In this document: positions 45,685-55,073 of the stretch, one piece after another
How positions within the stretch are numbered: position 1 is the stretch's first letter
Layout: each line of letters starts with the position of its first letter
Origin: CAYYMH01 sp964472785
GTDB taxonomy: Bacteria; Zhuqueibacterota; Zhuqueibacteria; Thermofontimicrobiales; Thermofontimicrobiaceae
DNA length: 64,000 nucleotides
Assembly (NCBI GenBank): GCA_964472785.1
Contig: CAYYMH010000013.1
Span: forward strand, 41,376 to 105,375
Direction of reading: 5' to 3'
Notes under the pieces: model-generated
What the model was told of the DNA's origin: nothing
The model's database searches: none
What the model saw: only the letters and a program-made list of their open reading frames with translations
Translations under genes and position numbers: made by a program

Positions 45685-46773
45685 TTATTTTTCACCATTG
45701 GGTGCAATAACCAGATCATCGCCTGCGATGTCTGCCCAGGAATAATAATGAAATGTCCGGTCATCAGACATAGCCACAAACAAGCCGACCGGAAAAGTTT
45801 CATTCAATACGGCATTGGTGACTTCAGAGCCATCGCTTTCCATGCAGGAGGCATAAACGACTTTGACCAGCGGATGGTTGTGGGGATCATCCGGCTCACC
45901 TTCTCGTTTGAAAATGTGAAATGCATTGGCTTGCTGATCAGAAATTAGAATGTAGCCGGTTCCGTCATTTATTTTATAAATCGAAATTCCTTCATGGTCG
46001 TCAGCAAATCCTTCGATGGCAAAAAGTGCCAGTTGATCGTGTGCCTCAGCTATATCCGGGTCAGCATAATATTTTCTCACGCCCACACCTTCATCCGAAT
46101 AATAGACATATCCTAATTCATCATCCACAGCAATGGCTTCAATTTCTTTTGCTCCGCTCCAGACACCGAATTCTCGAACTTTTGTGCCGGTGACGTTTCC
46201 GCTTCCGTCATCTTCGAGCAGGTATTGCCATAAATAAGTGCCATCTGTCGGACCTTCCTTCCGGCCAACAATCGAGAAAACAGCACCGTCATCCGGTCTT
46301 TTATACAGTGCAATTCCCATCGGCACGCGCAGAGTTTCACCCTCAAAAACATCGATGCCGCCATTATCGATAGGCTGCATGTCAGGCAGGCTAAACACCC
46401 GAAGCTTATTGGTAAACCGCTCTGTGGTGACCGCAATATCAGTGGGAACGCCATTCAAAAGGAGACCATATTCGACATCCACATTATTGGGGCGTTGCAG
46501 ATTTCGGACGGTTTTTTCTTCGATGATTTTCCCCGATAAATCAAAAACGTATAGTGCACCGTCCTGATCTTTATCCGTTCCAATGATCAGGCTTTCCTCC
46601 GGATTCGCTGCATTGACCCAAATCGCCGGGTCATCGGTATCATGGGCCGTGCGCTCGGTTATAATTAGGGGCTTGATGGCATCGGGATGAATCGGGGGCT
46701 TTTTTTCGCCGCAATTTAAAAACAATATGCCTGTTATCGTTACCAGCAAGAGCAGTCCATAACTTTTCTTCAT
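45685..46773 (-). CDS. Beta-propeller phytase, probable lipoprotein
   Basis: A 362-residue calcium-type beta-propeller phytase, which removes phosphates from myo-inositol hexakisphosphate. Diagnostic segments are HDTDDPAIWVN (near 43-53), IIGTDKDQDGALYVFDLSGK, NNVDVEYG, EIEAIAVDDELGYVYYSDEGV and DHEGISIYK with a later glycine-rich strand. The N-terminus is a lipoprotein-like signal with Cys at 21 (LFLNC, a non-canonical lipobox). It is 142 bases downstream of the TonB receptor gene on the same strand, a common arrangement for phytate use. Length is normal for the family. Confidence 0.9.
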   Translation of the reverse strand: MKKSYGLLLLVTITGILFLNCGEKKPPIHPDAIKPLIITERTAHDTDDPAIWVNAANPEESLIIGTDKDQDGALYVFDLSGKIIEEKTVRNLQRPNNVDVEYGLLLNGVPTDIAVTTERFTNKLRVFSLPDMQPIDNGGIDVFEGETLRVPMGIALYKRPDDGAVFSIVGRKEGPTDGTYLWQYLLEDDGSGNVTGTKVREFGVWSGAKEIEAIAVDDELGYVYYSDEGVGVRKYYADPDIAEAHDQLALFAIEGFADDHEGISIYKINDGTGYILISDQQANAFHIFKREGEPDDPHNHPLVKVVYASCMESDGSEVTNAVLNETFPVGLFVAMSDDRTFHYYSWADIAGDDLVIAPNGEK

Positions 46774-46915
46774 TATCCACCTCTCATCGTTGTTAATTTC
46801 TTTCTCAATTAAATAGCAGGAGCTCGCTATTCAAAAGAATCTGAACGACAAAGCTCCTGCTATGATTCATGGAATGATTTGTTCAATTAGAATTGGTTTT
46901 ATGAGCCAGATTCAA

Positions 46916-49610
46916 CTAAAAGCTGTACTTCAATCCGGCATGCATCCACCAGGAGTAGAATTCTCTTTGAATCGGACGATCATCTTTTCCGATGTAGTAT
47001 CTTAGCGGCTCATCAGTCAAGTTGATTGCCTCGAGATAAAACTGAAGTCCGCCGAATATCTGCTGACTGGCAGATAAATCCAATTGCAGATGGTCATCAT
47101 AATAAATATCATGATCTTCATCATCTCCAACCTCATCGATATAGCTGCCGTGGTAGTTCAAACTTATTCTGCCGGAAAAACCATATTTCTCGTAGGTTAA
47201 GGCAAAATTACCAACATTTCCGGCTTGACCCGGCAAATTGATATCCGGCCGATCCGGTAAATCTGCATTGGATTCCGTATAGGTATAATTTGCATAAATA
47301 CCAAAACCACTCATAAATCCTGGCAAGAATGTAAATTGCTGTTGCCAGTTAACTTCCACACCATAAAGTAATGTTATCCATGGATTTGTAGAAAAAGCCA
47401 CCCGAAATAATACCAATACCGGTCAAGTAGTGCTCGCCTAACAGATCAAAATTATACGATGTGGTCGGTTCCAAAGCTGGATTACCCATGATCATTTCAT
47501 CATCTTCTCTTAAAACAATTCGGAATGGGACAACCTGGTAATAATTCGGCCGAGCAATTCCACTCGTAAAAGCAGCACGGAAATTAGTCCGCGGTGTGAG
47601 TCGGTAACGTAAATGGAGCATCGGGAAGAAATTGGAATACGAGCCATCATCCGAAACCTCATCTGTACTTTCGTAGTCACCTTCGTCATTGAAGTTCACC
47701 ATATTCGCCGTATAATCAACCGAAGTAATTTCATGTCGAAATCCGGTAAGCACCATCATTTTACCAAAATTCAGGGTTGTCATGCCGTAATAGGCAATAA
47801 TATTTTCATTCGCCTCATAATTTTCGCCATCAGAGTCTTCTCGGTTGATTTCACCTTCCAATAGAACGTCGCGATGCTGTTTGAAAAATGATCGGACCTT
47901 ATCCGGTGACGGTGAAGGACCAACACGATAGGCGCCACCGAGAAAATTCTCATCTTCATCATTAGCGAGGAAACGGCTCAACAGAATATCATCGTCACCT
48001 TCCCATTCATACTCCCAGGTGGTGTTATTTCGTTCCTTGTTTTTCATATAAACCTTACCACCGAATTTTAATTCGCCTGCGTTATCACCCAAAAGGTAAG
48101 GATATTTAAAATTCAACGCACCCATCATATCGGTATCCGTGTTGCCTTTTTCCTCATACACAATTTCATCCAATTCCCAGTTATCCGCGTCGTGAATATA
48201 GCCGCTGCCTAAATTCGTTGTGTATTGCGGCGTGTCAGTATTGGACAGATCGAGTGTCAAATCCACATCCTCATTCAATTCAAATGCAGGATCTGTTTCA
48301 TCAGGTTTCTCTTCCTCTGCATAGCTGAAGGAAAAAGTATAATCAACACCCAATCTTCCGAATTGACTCTCACCACCGGCTGCAAAATTGTAAATGGTCT
48401 GTCTTTCGAGCCGATCTTTTAATTCACGCTCCATAGCCGCTTCCTTAATTTCCGTTGCGCTAATATAATCACCTTTTTCGGGACGAATTCGAAATCTGCG
48501 GCGCTGCTCAACATCATCCCGAATGTTGACCATCCCTCTCAAGAAGAACTGATGTTCCGGACTATGGCGGTATTCCAGATTCGACGTAAAACCATAGCGG
48601 TCCCGGTTAACAATATAATCGCGTAATTGAAGATCTCGCAAGGCAAAAGGCATTTCCGTACCACCTTCAGTTTCTTCATCTCCCCATTCCATCTCGTTAT
48701 TATCAGAGCCACGATTGCTTTGATACCAATTCGCGCTAACTGTCAATCCGATGTTATCATTTTTCCCGAATCGATTCGCATAGATAAAATCTCCCTGATA
48801 TAAACCTTTCCCCATCAAATCGCCATAACCACCACCCAGTGAAAGACGGGTTATTCTTTTATCCGAATCGAAAGCGCTCCTTGTCACTAAATTAACCGAA
48901 CCCCCAATCGCGTCCGCATCCATATCCGGTGTATTTGCTTTTGTCACTTCGATTGACGCAACCTGTGCGGCTGATATAGCGTCCAATCCGACAAAACGCT
49001 CTTCTCCTTCGGGAGACGCAATCCGTTCGCCGTTTACCGACATGGCATTAAGACGAGGTTCAGTTCCACGAACCAGCACATAGCGTCCCTCGCCCTGATC
49101 TCGCGTAATTGAAACCCCTGGAATTCGCTGCATTACTTCCGCAGTATTCAAATCCGGAAAGCGCTGCATCTGTTCATCTGCGATAACATTCACGATATTT
49201 GGTGCTGTTCGCTGTTGACTGAGTGCTTTCCGCTGTCCCTGTCTCATGCCGGTAACCACGACCTCTTCCATTTCCACGTAGCTGACTTGCATTCTGACAT
49301 CTTGAGTGAATGTTCTGCCAGCACTCACCGTGACATCGGTCGAAAAATCGTCGTAGCCAATATAGCTGACTTCCAAAGTATAGGTGCCAGGGGGAATGTT
49401 TTGAATAAGAAATTCTCCATCCCGGTCAGAAGCATCACCGAAATTTGTCCCCTGAAGAACGACATTTGCTCCGGGCAAATACTCACCGCTTTGAGCATCA
49501 ATCACTCTACCTGTAATTCTGCCCCGAACCTGGGCGTTTAGTGAACCAAATATAAATAACAGGGTCACTAAAACGATTGTTGCTGTGATAAAACCTTTTT
49601 TTGTATTCAT
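46916..49610 (-). pseudogene. TonB-dependent receptor, frameshifted and probably lacking an internal segment
   Basis: Two overlapping frames together encode a receptor of about 900 residues. The first (49610 to 47349) has a signal peptide, a carboxypeptidase-regulatory-like domain (GRVIDAQSGEYLPGANVVL), the plug (VMQRIPGVSITRDQGEGRYV) and most of the barrel, and ends abruptly after FFYKSMDNITL. The second (from about 47365 down to 46916) continues with YGVEVNWQQQFTFLPG and ends in the normal C-terminal strand GLKYSF. The switch is near 47365-47385. In relatives of the TonB-Xanth-Caul type about 30-40 residues lie between these two strands, so a deletion plus frameshift is likely, unless it is a sequencing or assembly error. 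AAGGAGG precedes the ATG. It probably imported phytate or inositol phosphates. Confidence 0.85.
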
Positions 49611-49629
49611 CCTTTCCTCCTTAACGATA

Positions 49630-49659
49630 GGTACTTAAATGAATTCATTTAATTGTACC
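49630..49659. promoter_or_regulatory. Palindrome in the TonB receptor leader
   Basis: A perfect 18-bp palindrome TTAAATGAATTCATTTAA (49635-49652) is flanked by GGTAC and GTACC, the right one after a two-base bulge. It lies 20-49 bases upstream of the TonB receptor start and could be an operator or an mRNA hairpin near the ribosome site. Confidence 0.45.
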
Positions 49660-49758
49660 ATTAGTTAATGTCCAAACGGTTTTTAAATTCCTTCAAAAAA
49701 ATGATCATCCCCTCAATGAATTATGAGAGATGATAAAAGAAATATCCTCCGCTGTTGC

Positions 49759-49820
49759 GATCACCTCCTTCCAAAATAATGATTGGATTGAACTGGAAAT
49801 AAATGTGTATCACCTCCTTT
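49759..49820 (-). other. Two perfect Shine-Dalgarno-like sequences without start codons
   Basis: On the minus strand AAGGAGGTGAT occurs twice, at 49809-49820 and 49759-49770, each fully complementary to the 3' end of 16S rRNA. Neither has an ATG at a usable distance; GTG-started frames of 30 and 19 codons overlap the sites themselves. They lie in the leader of the TonB receptor, which has its own AAGGAGG near 49615. The function is unknown. Confidence 0.5.
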
Positions 49821-49898
49821 CAGCCAATGAATTTGAAACACAATGCGAATATTGATTAATAAACCAAAAAGAGTGTTTATTATGCCTAATTTCACTTT

Positions 49899-51098
49899 TT
49901 ATATTTTATCCAGCAAAAATGTACGATTCAATTTGTATTCACCACCACGCGCATCGTCCCGGTAGATTTCGACCTTTACCTTTGATGTGCCGACATAAAA
50001 CTTTAAGAATGAACTCTTCCGGTATTCGGAATTTTCCCAGAAAGTTTTATCCAATTGTTCTTTTAATTCTCCGCTTTGTTTGTAATTATGATAAAACTCG
50101 AAGAACTTTTTCCGTGCGATCTCATCTGCTATTTTTTTGTAAGATTCAGCCAGCGTGGGATTCAAATAATAGACTGTCTTTTTAACCTGTTTTGTGTTTT
50201 CATCAAAATATGCATTCAGCACTTGATCAGTTGAGTTGTTCTTTTTCTCACCCATAGAAACAGCTTCGGATACCATCCTGAATAATTCTTCGGGAACAGA
50301 ATCCTCTTCCAATCCGCGGGAATGCCCGACATCAAGCTGCCACAGACCGTTGATGACGCCAAAAGAAGTACTGTGGGTGTGACCGCAAATATAGGCATTA
50401 ACGCCATATTTCCTCAAAATCTCATAAAACCGAAACGCATTCTTCGGATATTTATCCAGCGAATCTCCCTGATGCCGAATCCGTCCGTTATCCATATCCG
50501 GCAGTGAAACAAGTGGTTCATGTCCGAATACAAAAATATATTTTTTTTGTGTCGTAGCCAAGTCCTCTTCAAGCCAATCCAACAATTTCGGAACTACATT
50601 GCCATCGGTCCCGACATCGGATGTACCATCATAGTATTGATTCAGCGCGACAAAATGACAATCCTCCCAATCGAAAGAATAGGTAGTTTCTTCCGTCCCC
50701 TTTGGACCTTTTCGGACAATGTTCGGCAGCGAGTTTCCGTCTTTATTGTATTGCCTCAACCATTGAAAGTAATCGGGTGAATCCAGCTCATGATTTCCTG
50801 GGGTAGGGTACCAGGGGTAATCCTGACCCAAAACTTCTGAAATTATTCTCCTGGTTTCACTGGGCGGATCGACATCACCTGGGCTGATCATCAATGATCC
50901 CTTGCCAGCTTTTTTAATCGCCTTTAAAACACCCAGGAAATATTTCGGTGAGTTGTATTTCGGAGTCGCATAAAAACGCATATCCGTTGCTGCAATGAAC
51001 TTAAAAGTATTGTCCCAGTTTTCTATTTTCGTACAATAAAAATTTGTTACGACCAACAATCCTATTAAAACAATAAGGATAATTTTTGTTCTTTTCAT
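49899..51098 (-). CDS. Exported metallophosphoesterase, probable lipoprotein
   Basis: A 399-residue calcineurin-like phosphoesterase. A membrane-targeting signal ends in NFYC (Cys 22). Metal motifs are SPGDVDPP near 72-79, PGNHELD near 99-105, GHEP near 196-199 and GHTHS near 239-243. The first motif is TDMR (D39) where most relatives have DxH. The gene begins 15 bases after the kinase stop and has GAGGTG in front, so it belongs to the iolG-transporter-kinase operon. A role in removing phosphates from partly degraded inositol phosphates fits the neighbours but is inference. Confidence 0.82.
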   Translation of the reverse strand: MKRTKIILIVLIGLLVVTNFYCTKIENWDNTFKFIAATDMRFYATPKYNSPKYFLGVLKAIKKAGKGSLMISPGDVDPPSETRRIISEVLGQDYPWYPTPGNHELDSPDYFQWLRQYNKDGNSLPNIVRKGPKGTEETTYSFDWEDCHFVALNQYYDGTSDVGTDGNVVPKLLDWLEEDLATTQKKYIFVFGHEPLVSLPDMDNGRIRHQGDSLDKYPKNAFRFYEILRKYGVNAYICGHTHSTSFGVINGLWQLDVGHSRGLEEDSVPEELFRMVSEAVSMGEKKNNSTDQVLNAYFDENTKQVKKTVYYLNPTLAESYKKIADEIARKKFFEFYHNYKQSGELKEQLDKTFWENSEYRKSSFLKFYVGTSKVKVEIYRDDARGGEYKLNRTFLLDKI

Positions 51099-51113
51099 TT
51101 TTCACCTCAATGT

Positions 51114-52004
51114 TTATTGATACTTTTTGTTTATAATTTCCAATACATCTGACTTCTTTCGGTTAATTGGTCCCTCAGCTTCCAGTTTTAAACTCGTTAT
51201 TGCGGCTGCCCAAATCGTAGCTTCTTCTGGCGACGCACTCAGACGTTTTCCGACATAAGTGCCAATACATGTATCTCCTCTGCCACTTCTTCCGACCAGT
51301 TTGTCCGGTAAAAATTTTGCCTCGTAATATTTTCCTCCGGCGTAAACCAACATTCCATTCCGATGGGTTAGCACAACTTCCCGAGGCCCGAATTGGGCAA
51401 TTTTCTCGGCGGCTGCGTGAAAATCACGCTCCCCTACTAAAGCCTCGGCTTCCACAGCATCGGTTTTTAAAATATCAAAATAAGGAAGGATTTCCTCTTT
51501 TTCAGGCCAATCCTGATACGCCAACACACCATTCTCCTGAATCACCCGCACATATCCCTGCACATCAGCGGCGATGATGGCATTTTTTTCTTTGAGAATG
51601 CTTAACACATCCACGCCGACTTCACCTCGTGCAGAGGCATTAATCAAAAATGATTTGGATGATAAATCTTTAACCTGCTCAGGCGTGAATGCACCAGCAT
51701 TTTGAGAAACAGTCAAAATTCGCTCGTCCACATTTGAAGTCGGATATTCGAGCCGCATAAAAGTGGATTGCGGGGTATAAGTCGCAAACACATCCAAACC
51801 GATATTCTTCAATTGATCGACAACGTGCTTGTCCTCCGCTGCCAATCGTGTAACTGCTACCGCGTTTAAATCCATTAATGCAGCCACATGAGCGCCGTAA
51901 TTGAATCCGCCGCCATCAACATATCGCGTTCCTGCCGCAGAAACGATAGTATCTTTAGTATAATTTCCGATGATAACAATATCATACATTTTTTGATTTT
52001 CCAT
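51114..52004 (-). CDS. PfkB-family sugar kinase (IolK/TM0415-like)
   Basis: A 296-residue ribokinase-fold kinase. It has GGGFNYGAHVAAL near 31-43 (sugar-binding lid region) and the anion-hole/catalytic segment GRGDT at 241-245 with base D244. It is shorter than most PfkB proteins, as is the kinase of the Thermotoga inositol cluster (TM0415). It is 18 bases downstream of the MFS gene and 15 upstream of the phosphoesterase. The substrate is probably an inositol-derived keto acid or inositol itself; the role of this kinase is not settled even in Thermotoga. Confidence 0.8.
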   Translation of the reverse strand: MENQKMYDIVIIGNYTKDTIVSAAGTRYVDGGGFNYGAHVAALMDLNAVAVTRLAAEDKHVVDQLKNIGLDVFATYTPQSTFMRLEYPTSNVDERILTVSQNAGAFTPEQVKDLSSKSFLINASARGEVGVDVLSILKEKNAIIAADVQGYVRVIQENGVLAYQDWPEKEEILPYFDILKTDAVEAEALVGERDFHAAAEKIAQFGPREVVLTHRNGMLVYAGGKYYEAKFLPDKLVGRSGRGDTCIGTYVGKRLSASPEEATIWAAAITSLKLEAEGPINRKKSDVLEIINKKYQ

Positions 52005-52022
52005 ACATTCTCTTCCTATTGT

Positions 52023-53375
52023 TTATTCTCTGACTTTCGCTCTCCAAAGTGACGTTGCTAAAATAAGCGAAACAATCGAACCACCAATCCAGAAGGTAAT
52101 CGGTGCGCTAAAATCGGTCTGTTCCACGCCATCAACAATCATTTTTCCTTTATCAATTAAAATCCCGCTAATCTGGTCCTGGATCGCTGCGCCGATGTAG
52201 CTGAAAATGCCGATAAATCCCATCACTGCTCCGGCTGCCCGCTTGGGCGCAATATCAATTGCGAAAAGTCCGCCTAATGACGCTAACAAGCCGCTCAACG
52301 TAAATCCATAAACCACAAATGCGGAAATGATAATGACCGGATGTCCCGGCGGTGTAAAGAAAATGACAAACAGCGCAGCAACCTCAATAGCTCCGAATAT
52401 CAAATTCACCGGCGGACGTCTTGCCTTGAAAAAGTTATCTGAAATAAATCCAAAAGCGACACAACCAACGAGCCCTGCTAATGTATTCAAAGCCAATACG
52501 GCCCCTGAGTGAATCAGCGAATAGCCTTTTGCTTCCTGCAAATATACAAAGCCCCAGCTATTAATTGCATACCGGGTAATGTACATCATCGCACTGGCCA
52601 ATCCGAGAACCCAGATCGAGGGAATTTTAAATATTTTTAACTGATCTTTTCCCACACTATCTGGCTGCCCTTGTTTAATGATATCGGATCGTAATGTTTC
52701 TTTCTTCCAATCATTCACCGGTGGAAGCCCCATTGTTTCTGGCCGATCCTGCAGTGTAAAATAAATGGCGATAGCCACAAAAATACAGAACACACCGGGT
52801 GCAACAAAACCGGCTTTCCAACCAAAGTATGAGACCAGTGTTGCACAAACAATGAACGTCATTCCTTCGCCGATCGCGTGTGCTGTACTCCAAATACCAT
52901 ACAACAGCCCCCGTTCCTTATTAGAAAACCAGTTTGCCAAAGTAACTGCACTACTCGGCGCACCAAAGCCCTGGAACCAGCCATTGAATGCCCAGAGAAT
53001 TATCCACGACCAGATCAAAACATTCTGGACAATAAAAATATTGATCAACGCGGAAAAGATGACGCCCGTGGTAAAAAATCGCTTTACATTGGCATGATCC
53101 GCTAACAGGCCGTTGAAGAATTTGCCGAATGCATAGCCATAGAGAAGCGCCGAACCGATGGCACCCAATTCAGTGGCAGTGAAAATATTCGCATCCATCA
53201 ATGGTTTTTTCACTGCTGATAATGCCAATCTCAACGGATACGCCAATCCATAACCCACGGTAATTGCCAGCATCACTGAAATTCTGTACTTTTTGTATAG
53301 TTTATTAACGACTCCTTCATCTTTAATTTGTGGTTTGTCTTCGCCCGTAGCGAAAAACCTGAATGGGTTTTTCAT
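52023..53375 (-). CDS. MFS transporter, organophosphate:phosphate antiporter (GlpT/UhpT-like) type
   Basis: A 450-residue, 12-helix carrier. The N-terminal half has the OPA-family pattern: GYGLAYPLRLALSAVKKPL near 42-60, GAIGSALLYGYAFGKFFNGLLAD near 71-93 and GWFQGFGAPSSAVTLANWFS near 131-150. OPA proteins exchange sugar or polyol phosphates for inorganic phosphate. Within this cluster it may carry inositol phosphate or a phosphorylated product. Its start overlaps the iolG stop by four bases (ATGA), so the two are translationally coupled. Confidence 0.83.
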   Translation of the reverse strand: MKNPFRFFATGEDKPQIKDEGVVNKLYKKYRISVMLAITVGYGLAYPLRLALSAVKKPLMDANIFTATELGAIGSALLYGYAFGKFFNGLLADHANVKRFFTTGVIFSALINIFIVQNVLIWSWIILWAFNGWFQGFGAPSSAVTLANWFSNKERGLLYGIWSTAHAIGEGMTFIVCATLVSYFGWKAGFVAPGVFCIFVAIAIYFTLQDRPETMGLPPVNDWKKETLRSDIIKQGQPDSVGKDQLKIFKIPSIWVLGLASAMMYITRYAINSWGFVYLQEAKGYSLIHSGAVLALNTLAGLVGCVAFGFISDNFFKARRPPVNLIFGAIEVAALFVIFFTPPGHPVIIISAFVVYGFTLSGLLASLGGLFAIDIAPKRAAGAVMGFIGIFSYIGAAIQDQISGILIDKGKMIVDGVEQTDFSAPITFWIGGSIVSLILATSLWRAKVRE

Positions 53376-54397
53376 ACTGATTCCTCAATTTCGGTGATCG
53401 TTACAATTCGCTTTTCCTGGTGAGACCGTGTCGCCGCAATGCTGGCAACCAGCGCTGCAACGCCATCATCAATCGTTATTGGTGGTTCTGTGTCATTCAA
53501 AACGTTGTCCACAAAATTTTTCAATTGAACATAGTATGCCTCGCTGAACCGTTCCATAAAAAATGGTACCACATCGTGGGTCACCGCGTTCTTTGTCATC
53601 ACCATCAACGGCGTTTCCCGGAGATAGCCGATTTTGAGTGTGCCTTTGGTCCCTAAAATTTCGGCTCGAATGTCGTAGCCATAAATTCCATTTCTGCTCA
53701 CATCAATTGAACCAAGTTTCCCGCTTTTGAAATTCAGCGCGACGACAGCGTTATCCACATCGCCAATTTTTTTCATCTCGGGAAAAGCCAAAGTTCCGGC
53801 GATGCTGTACACATCTTCGATATCACCCATGTAAAATCTTGCCACGTCAAAATCGTGAATTGCCATATCGATAATGAGCCCGCCACTGTGCCTGGGATCG
53901 GCATACTCCAACGAAGGTCGAAATGGATCGCGTGACGAGGATTTGAGCAGCACCGGATCACCAATCACACCCTGATCCAATTTTTCCTTTGCGGCAGCAT
54001 ACCCGCTGTCGAAACGCCTTTGAAACCCCATCTGGAAAAAGACACCGTTCTGCTCGACAACTTGCCGCATTTCCAGTGATTCTTGAAGTGAAATCGATAA
54101 CGGCTTTTCACAAAAAATGGCTTTCCCGTTTTTCGCAGCTTCGATCACAATATTCCGATGAGTGGATGTCGGCGTGACAACCACGACGGCATCAATGTCT
54201 TTATCAACAATCAGTTCGTTCGGATCTGAATACCATTTTGGGACGTCCAATTCTTTGGCTTGCTTTTCCACCAGCTTTTTATCGACATCTGCAATAGCGA
54301 CCAAATTTGCGTTGGGAAATCGAAATTTCAAATGATTCGCGTAAATACTGCCCAGCCGCCCCAGACCGATCGAACCGACATTCAGTTTTTTGCTCAT
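53372..54397 (-). CDS. iolG: Inositol 2-dehydrogenase (Gfo/Idh/MocA family)
   Basis: A 341-residue NAD-dependent dehydrogenase that oxidises myo-inositol to 2-keto-myo-inositol (scyllo-inosose). The Rossmann motif is GSIGLGRLGSIYA (8-20), the EKP triad lysine is K98, and the substrate-site pair D177/H181 lies in DMAIHDFDVAR, as in inositol dehydrogenases. SSRDPFRPSLEYADP and GILGTKGTLKIGYLRETP-like stretches match the IolG branch. The second ATG (54397), with GGAGAA five bases in front, is preferred over the ATG at 54409. It heads the operon iolG-MFS-kinase-phosphoesterase. Confidence 0.88.
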   Translation of the reverse strand: MSKKLNVGSIGLGRLGSIYANHLKFRFPNANLVAIADVDKKLVEKQAKELDVPKWYSDPNELIVDKDIDAVVVVTPTSTHRNIVIEAAKNGKAIFCEKPLSISLQESLEMRQVVEQNGVFFQMGFQRRFDSGYAAAKEKLDQGVIGDPVLLKSSSRDPFRPSLEYADPRHSGGLIIDMAIHDFDVARFYMGDIEDVYSIAGTLAFPEMKKIGDVDNAVVALNFKSGKLGSIDVSRNGIYGYDIRAEILGTKGTLKIGYLRETPLMVMTKNAVTHDVVPFFMERFSEAYYVQLKNFVDNVLNDTEPPITIDDGVAALVASIAATRSHQEKRIVTITEIEESV

Positions 54398-54505
54398 ATT
54401 CTTCTCCATGAATTCGTATTTTAATCTTTGGGATTAATTCCTTGCATTAAAGCATTTACTTATTTTTCACTTTAGTCTCCACGCCATAGACTGGCTGTCC
54501 GCAAA

Positions 54506-54533
54506 GTAGGGGATGCATATATGCATCGCCTAC
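54506..54533. promoter_or_regulatory. 28-bp palindrome upstream of iolG
   Basis: A perfect 16-bp palindrome GATGCATATATGCATC (54512-54527) is extended by GTAGG and CCTAC after one mismatched pair. The right arm also forms a second palindrome, CCTACATATAGG. It is 110 bases upstream of iolG and could be a regulator site; no U-run is present, so it is not a normal terminator. Confidence 0.45.
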
Positions 54534-54652
54534 ATATAGGCATTTTAAATTAGCAATCACTATCTATAGGAAAATTTGTCTCATTATTTTATTTTTCAGA
54601 CAACCTGTAGATGACATGTCTATTGAATTGAAATTAATTAATTTATCACTAT

Positions 54653-54891
54653 GAATTGCACCGACATGGGAGCAATTCCATAAAATTGGTAAACCGTTGA
54701 AACGGTTTCTCATATCCTGTTTTTTAACAATTCCACCCCGATGAAACGGGGTGATCGTTCAACAAAAAAGTTGAATTAACACCCAAATTTATCTGGGTGA
54801 TAAAAGATGAAAAAATAATTGATTAACTGCTTCAGCAGTTTACATTTTTCTTACTCATATCCCAAAACACCAACTTTTCGGAATTGCACCG
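54653..54891. repeat. Run of five REP-like hairpins between direct repeats
   Basis: The 11-base sequence GAATTGCACCG occurs at 54653 and 54881. Between them are five short hairpins: AAACCG-TTGAAA-CGGTTT (54691-54708), CACCCCG-ATGAAA-CGGGGTG (54734-54753), TTCAAC-AAAAAA-GTTGAA (54758-54775), CACCCA...TGGGTG (54780-54799) and AACTGC-TTCA-GCAGTT (54825-54840). The first two share the loop TGAAA. The layout suggests a repeat array of the REP type. Confidence 0.6.
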
Positions 54892-55018
54892 GGGCTGTAT
54901 CAAAAGTCACAATGCAGGATGTTTAACCCAATTTGTAGTAGCGAATTTATTCGCTCCATACAATATATGGCATTTGACGAATAAATTCGTCACTACAAGT
55001 TAACTTTTGATACAGCCC
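54892..55018. mobile_element. 127-bp MITE-like element
   Basis: Perfect 16-bp terminal inverted repeats, GGGCTGTATCAAAAGT (54892-54907) and its complement (55003-55018), enclose inner arms TTGTAGTAGCGAATTTATTCG (54933) and its 19/21 complement (54978-54998). There is no coding capacity. The ends resemble those of IS5/IS1182-type transposons (GGGCTGT-TCAAAA), so this may be a non-autonomous derivative. I cannot define a target duplication. Confidence 0.7.
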
Positions 55019-55073
55019 TATCAAATTAAAAACAATATCCGGGCTTTAGCCCTTTAGGATCAACCCATTAAAA

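Noticed and set aside
49755..49825. Possible 16S rRNA 3' ends (CACCTCCTT on the plus strand, twice)
   Set aside because: Only the last 11-12 bases match; nothing upstream resembles rRNA.
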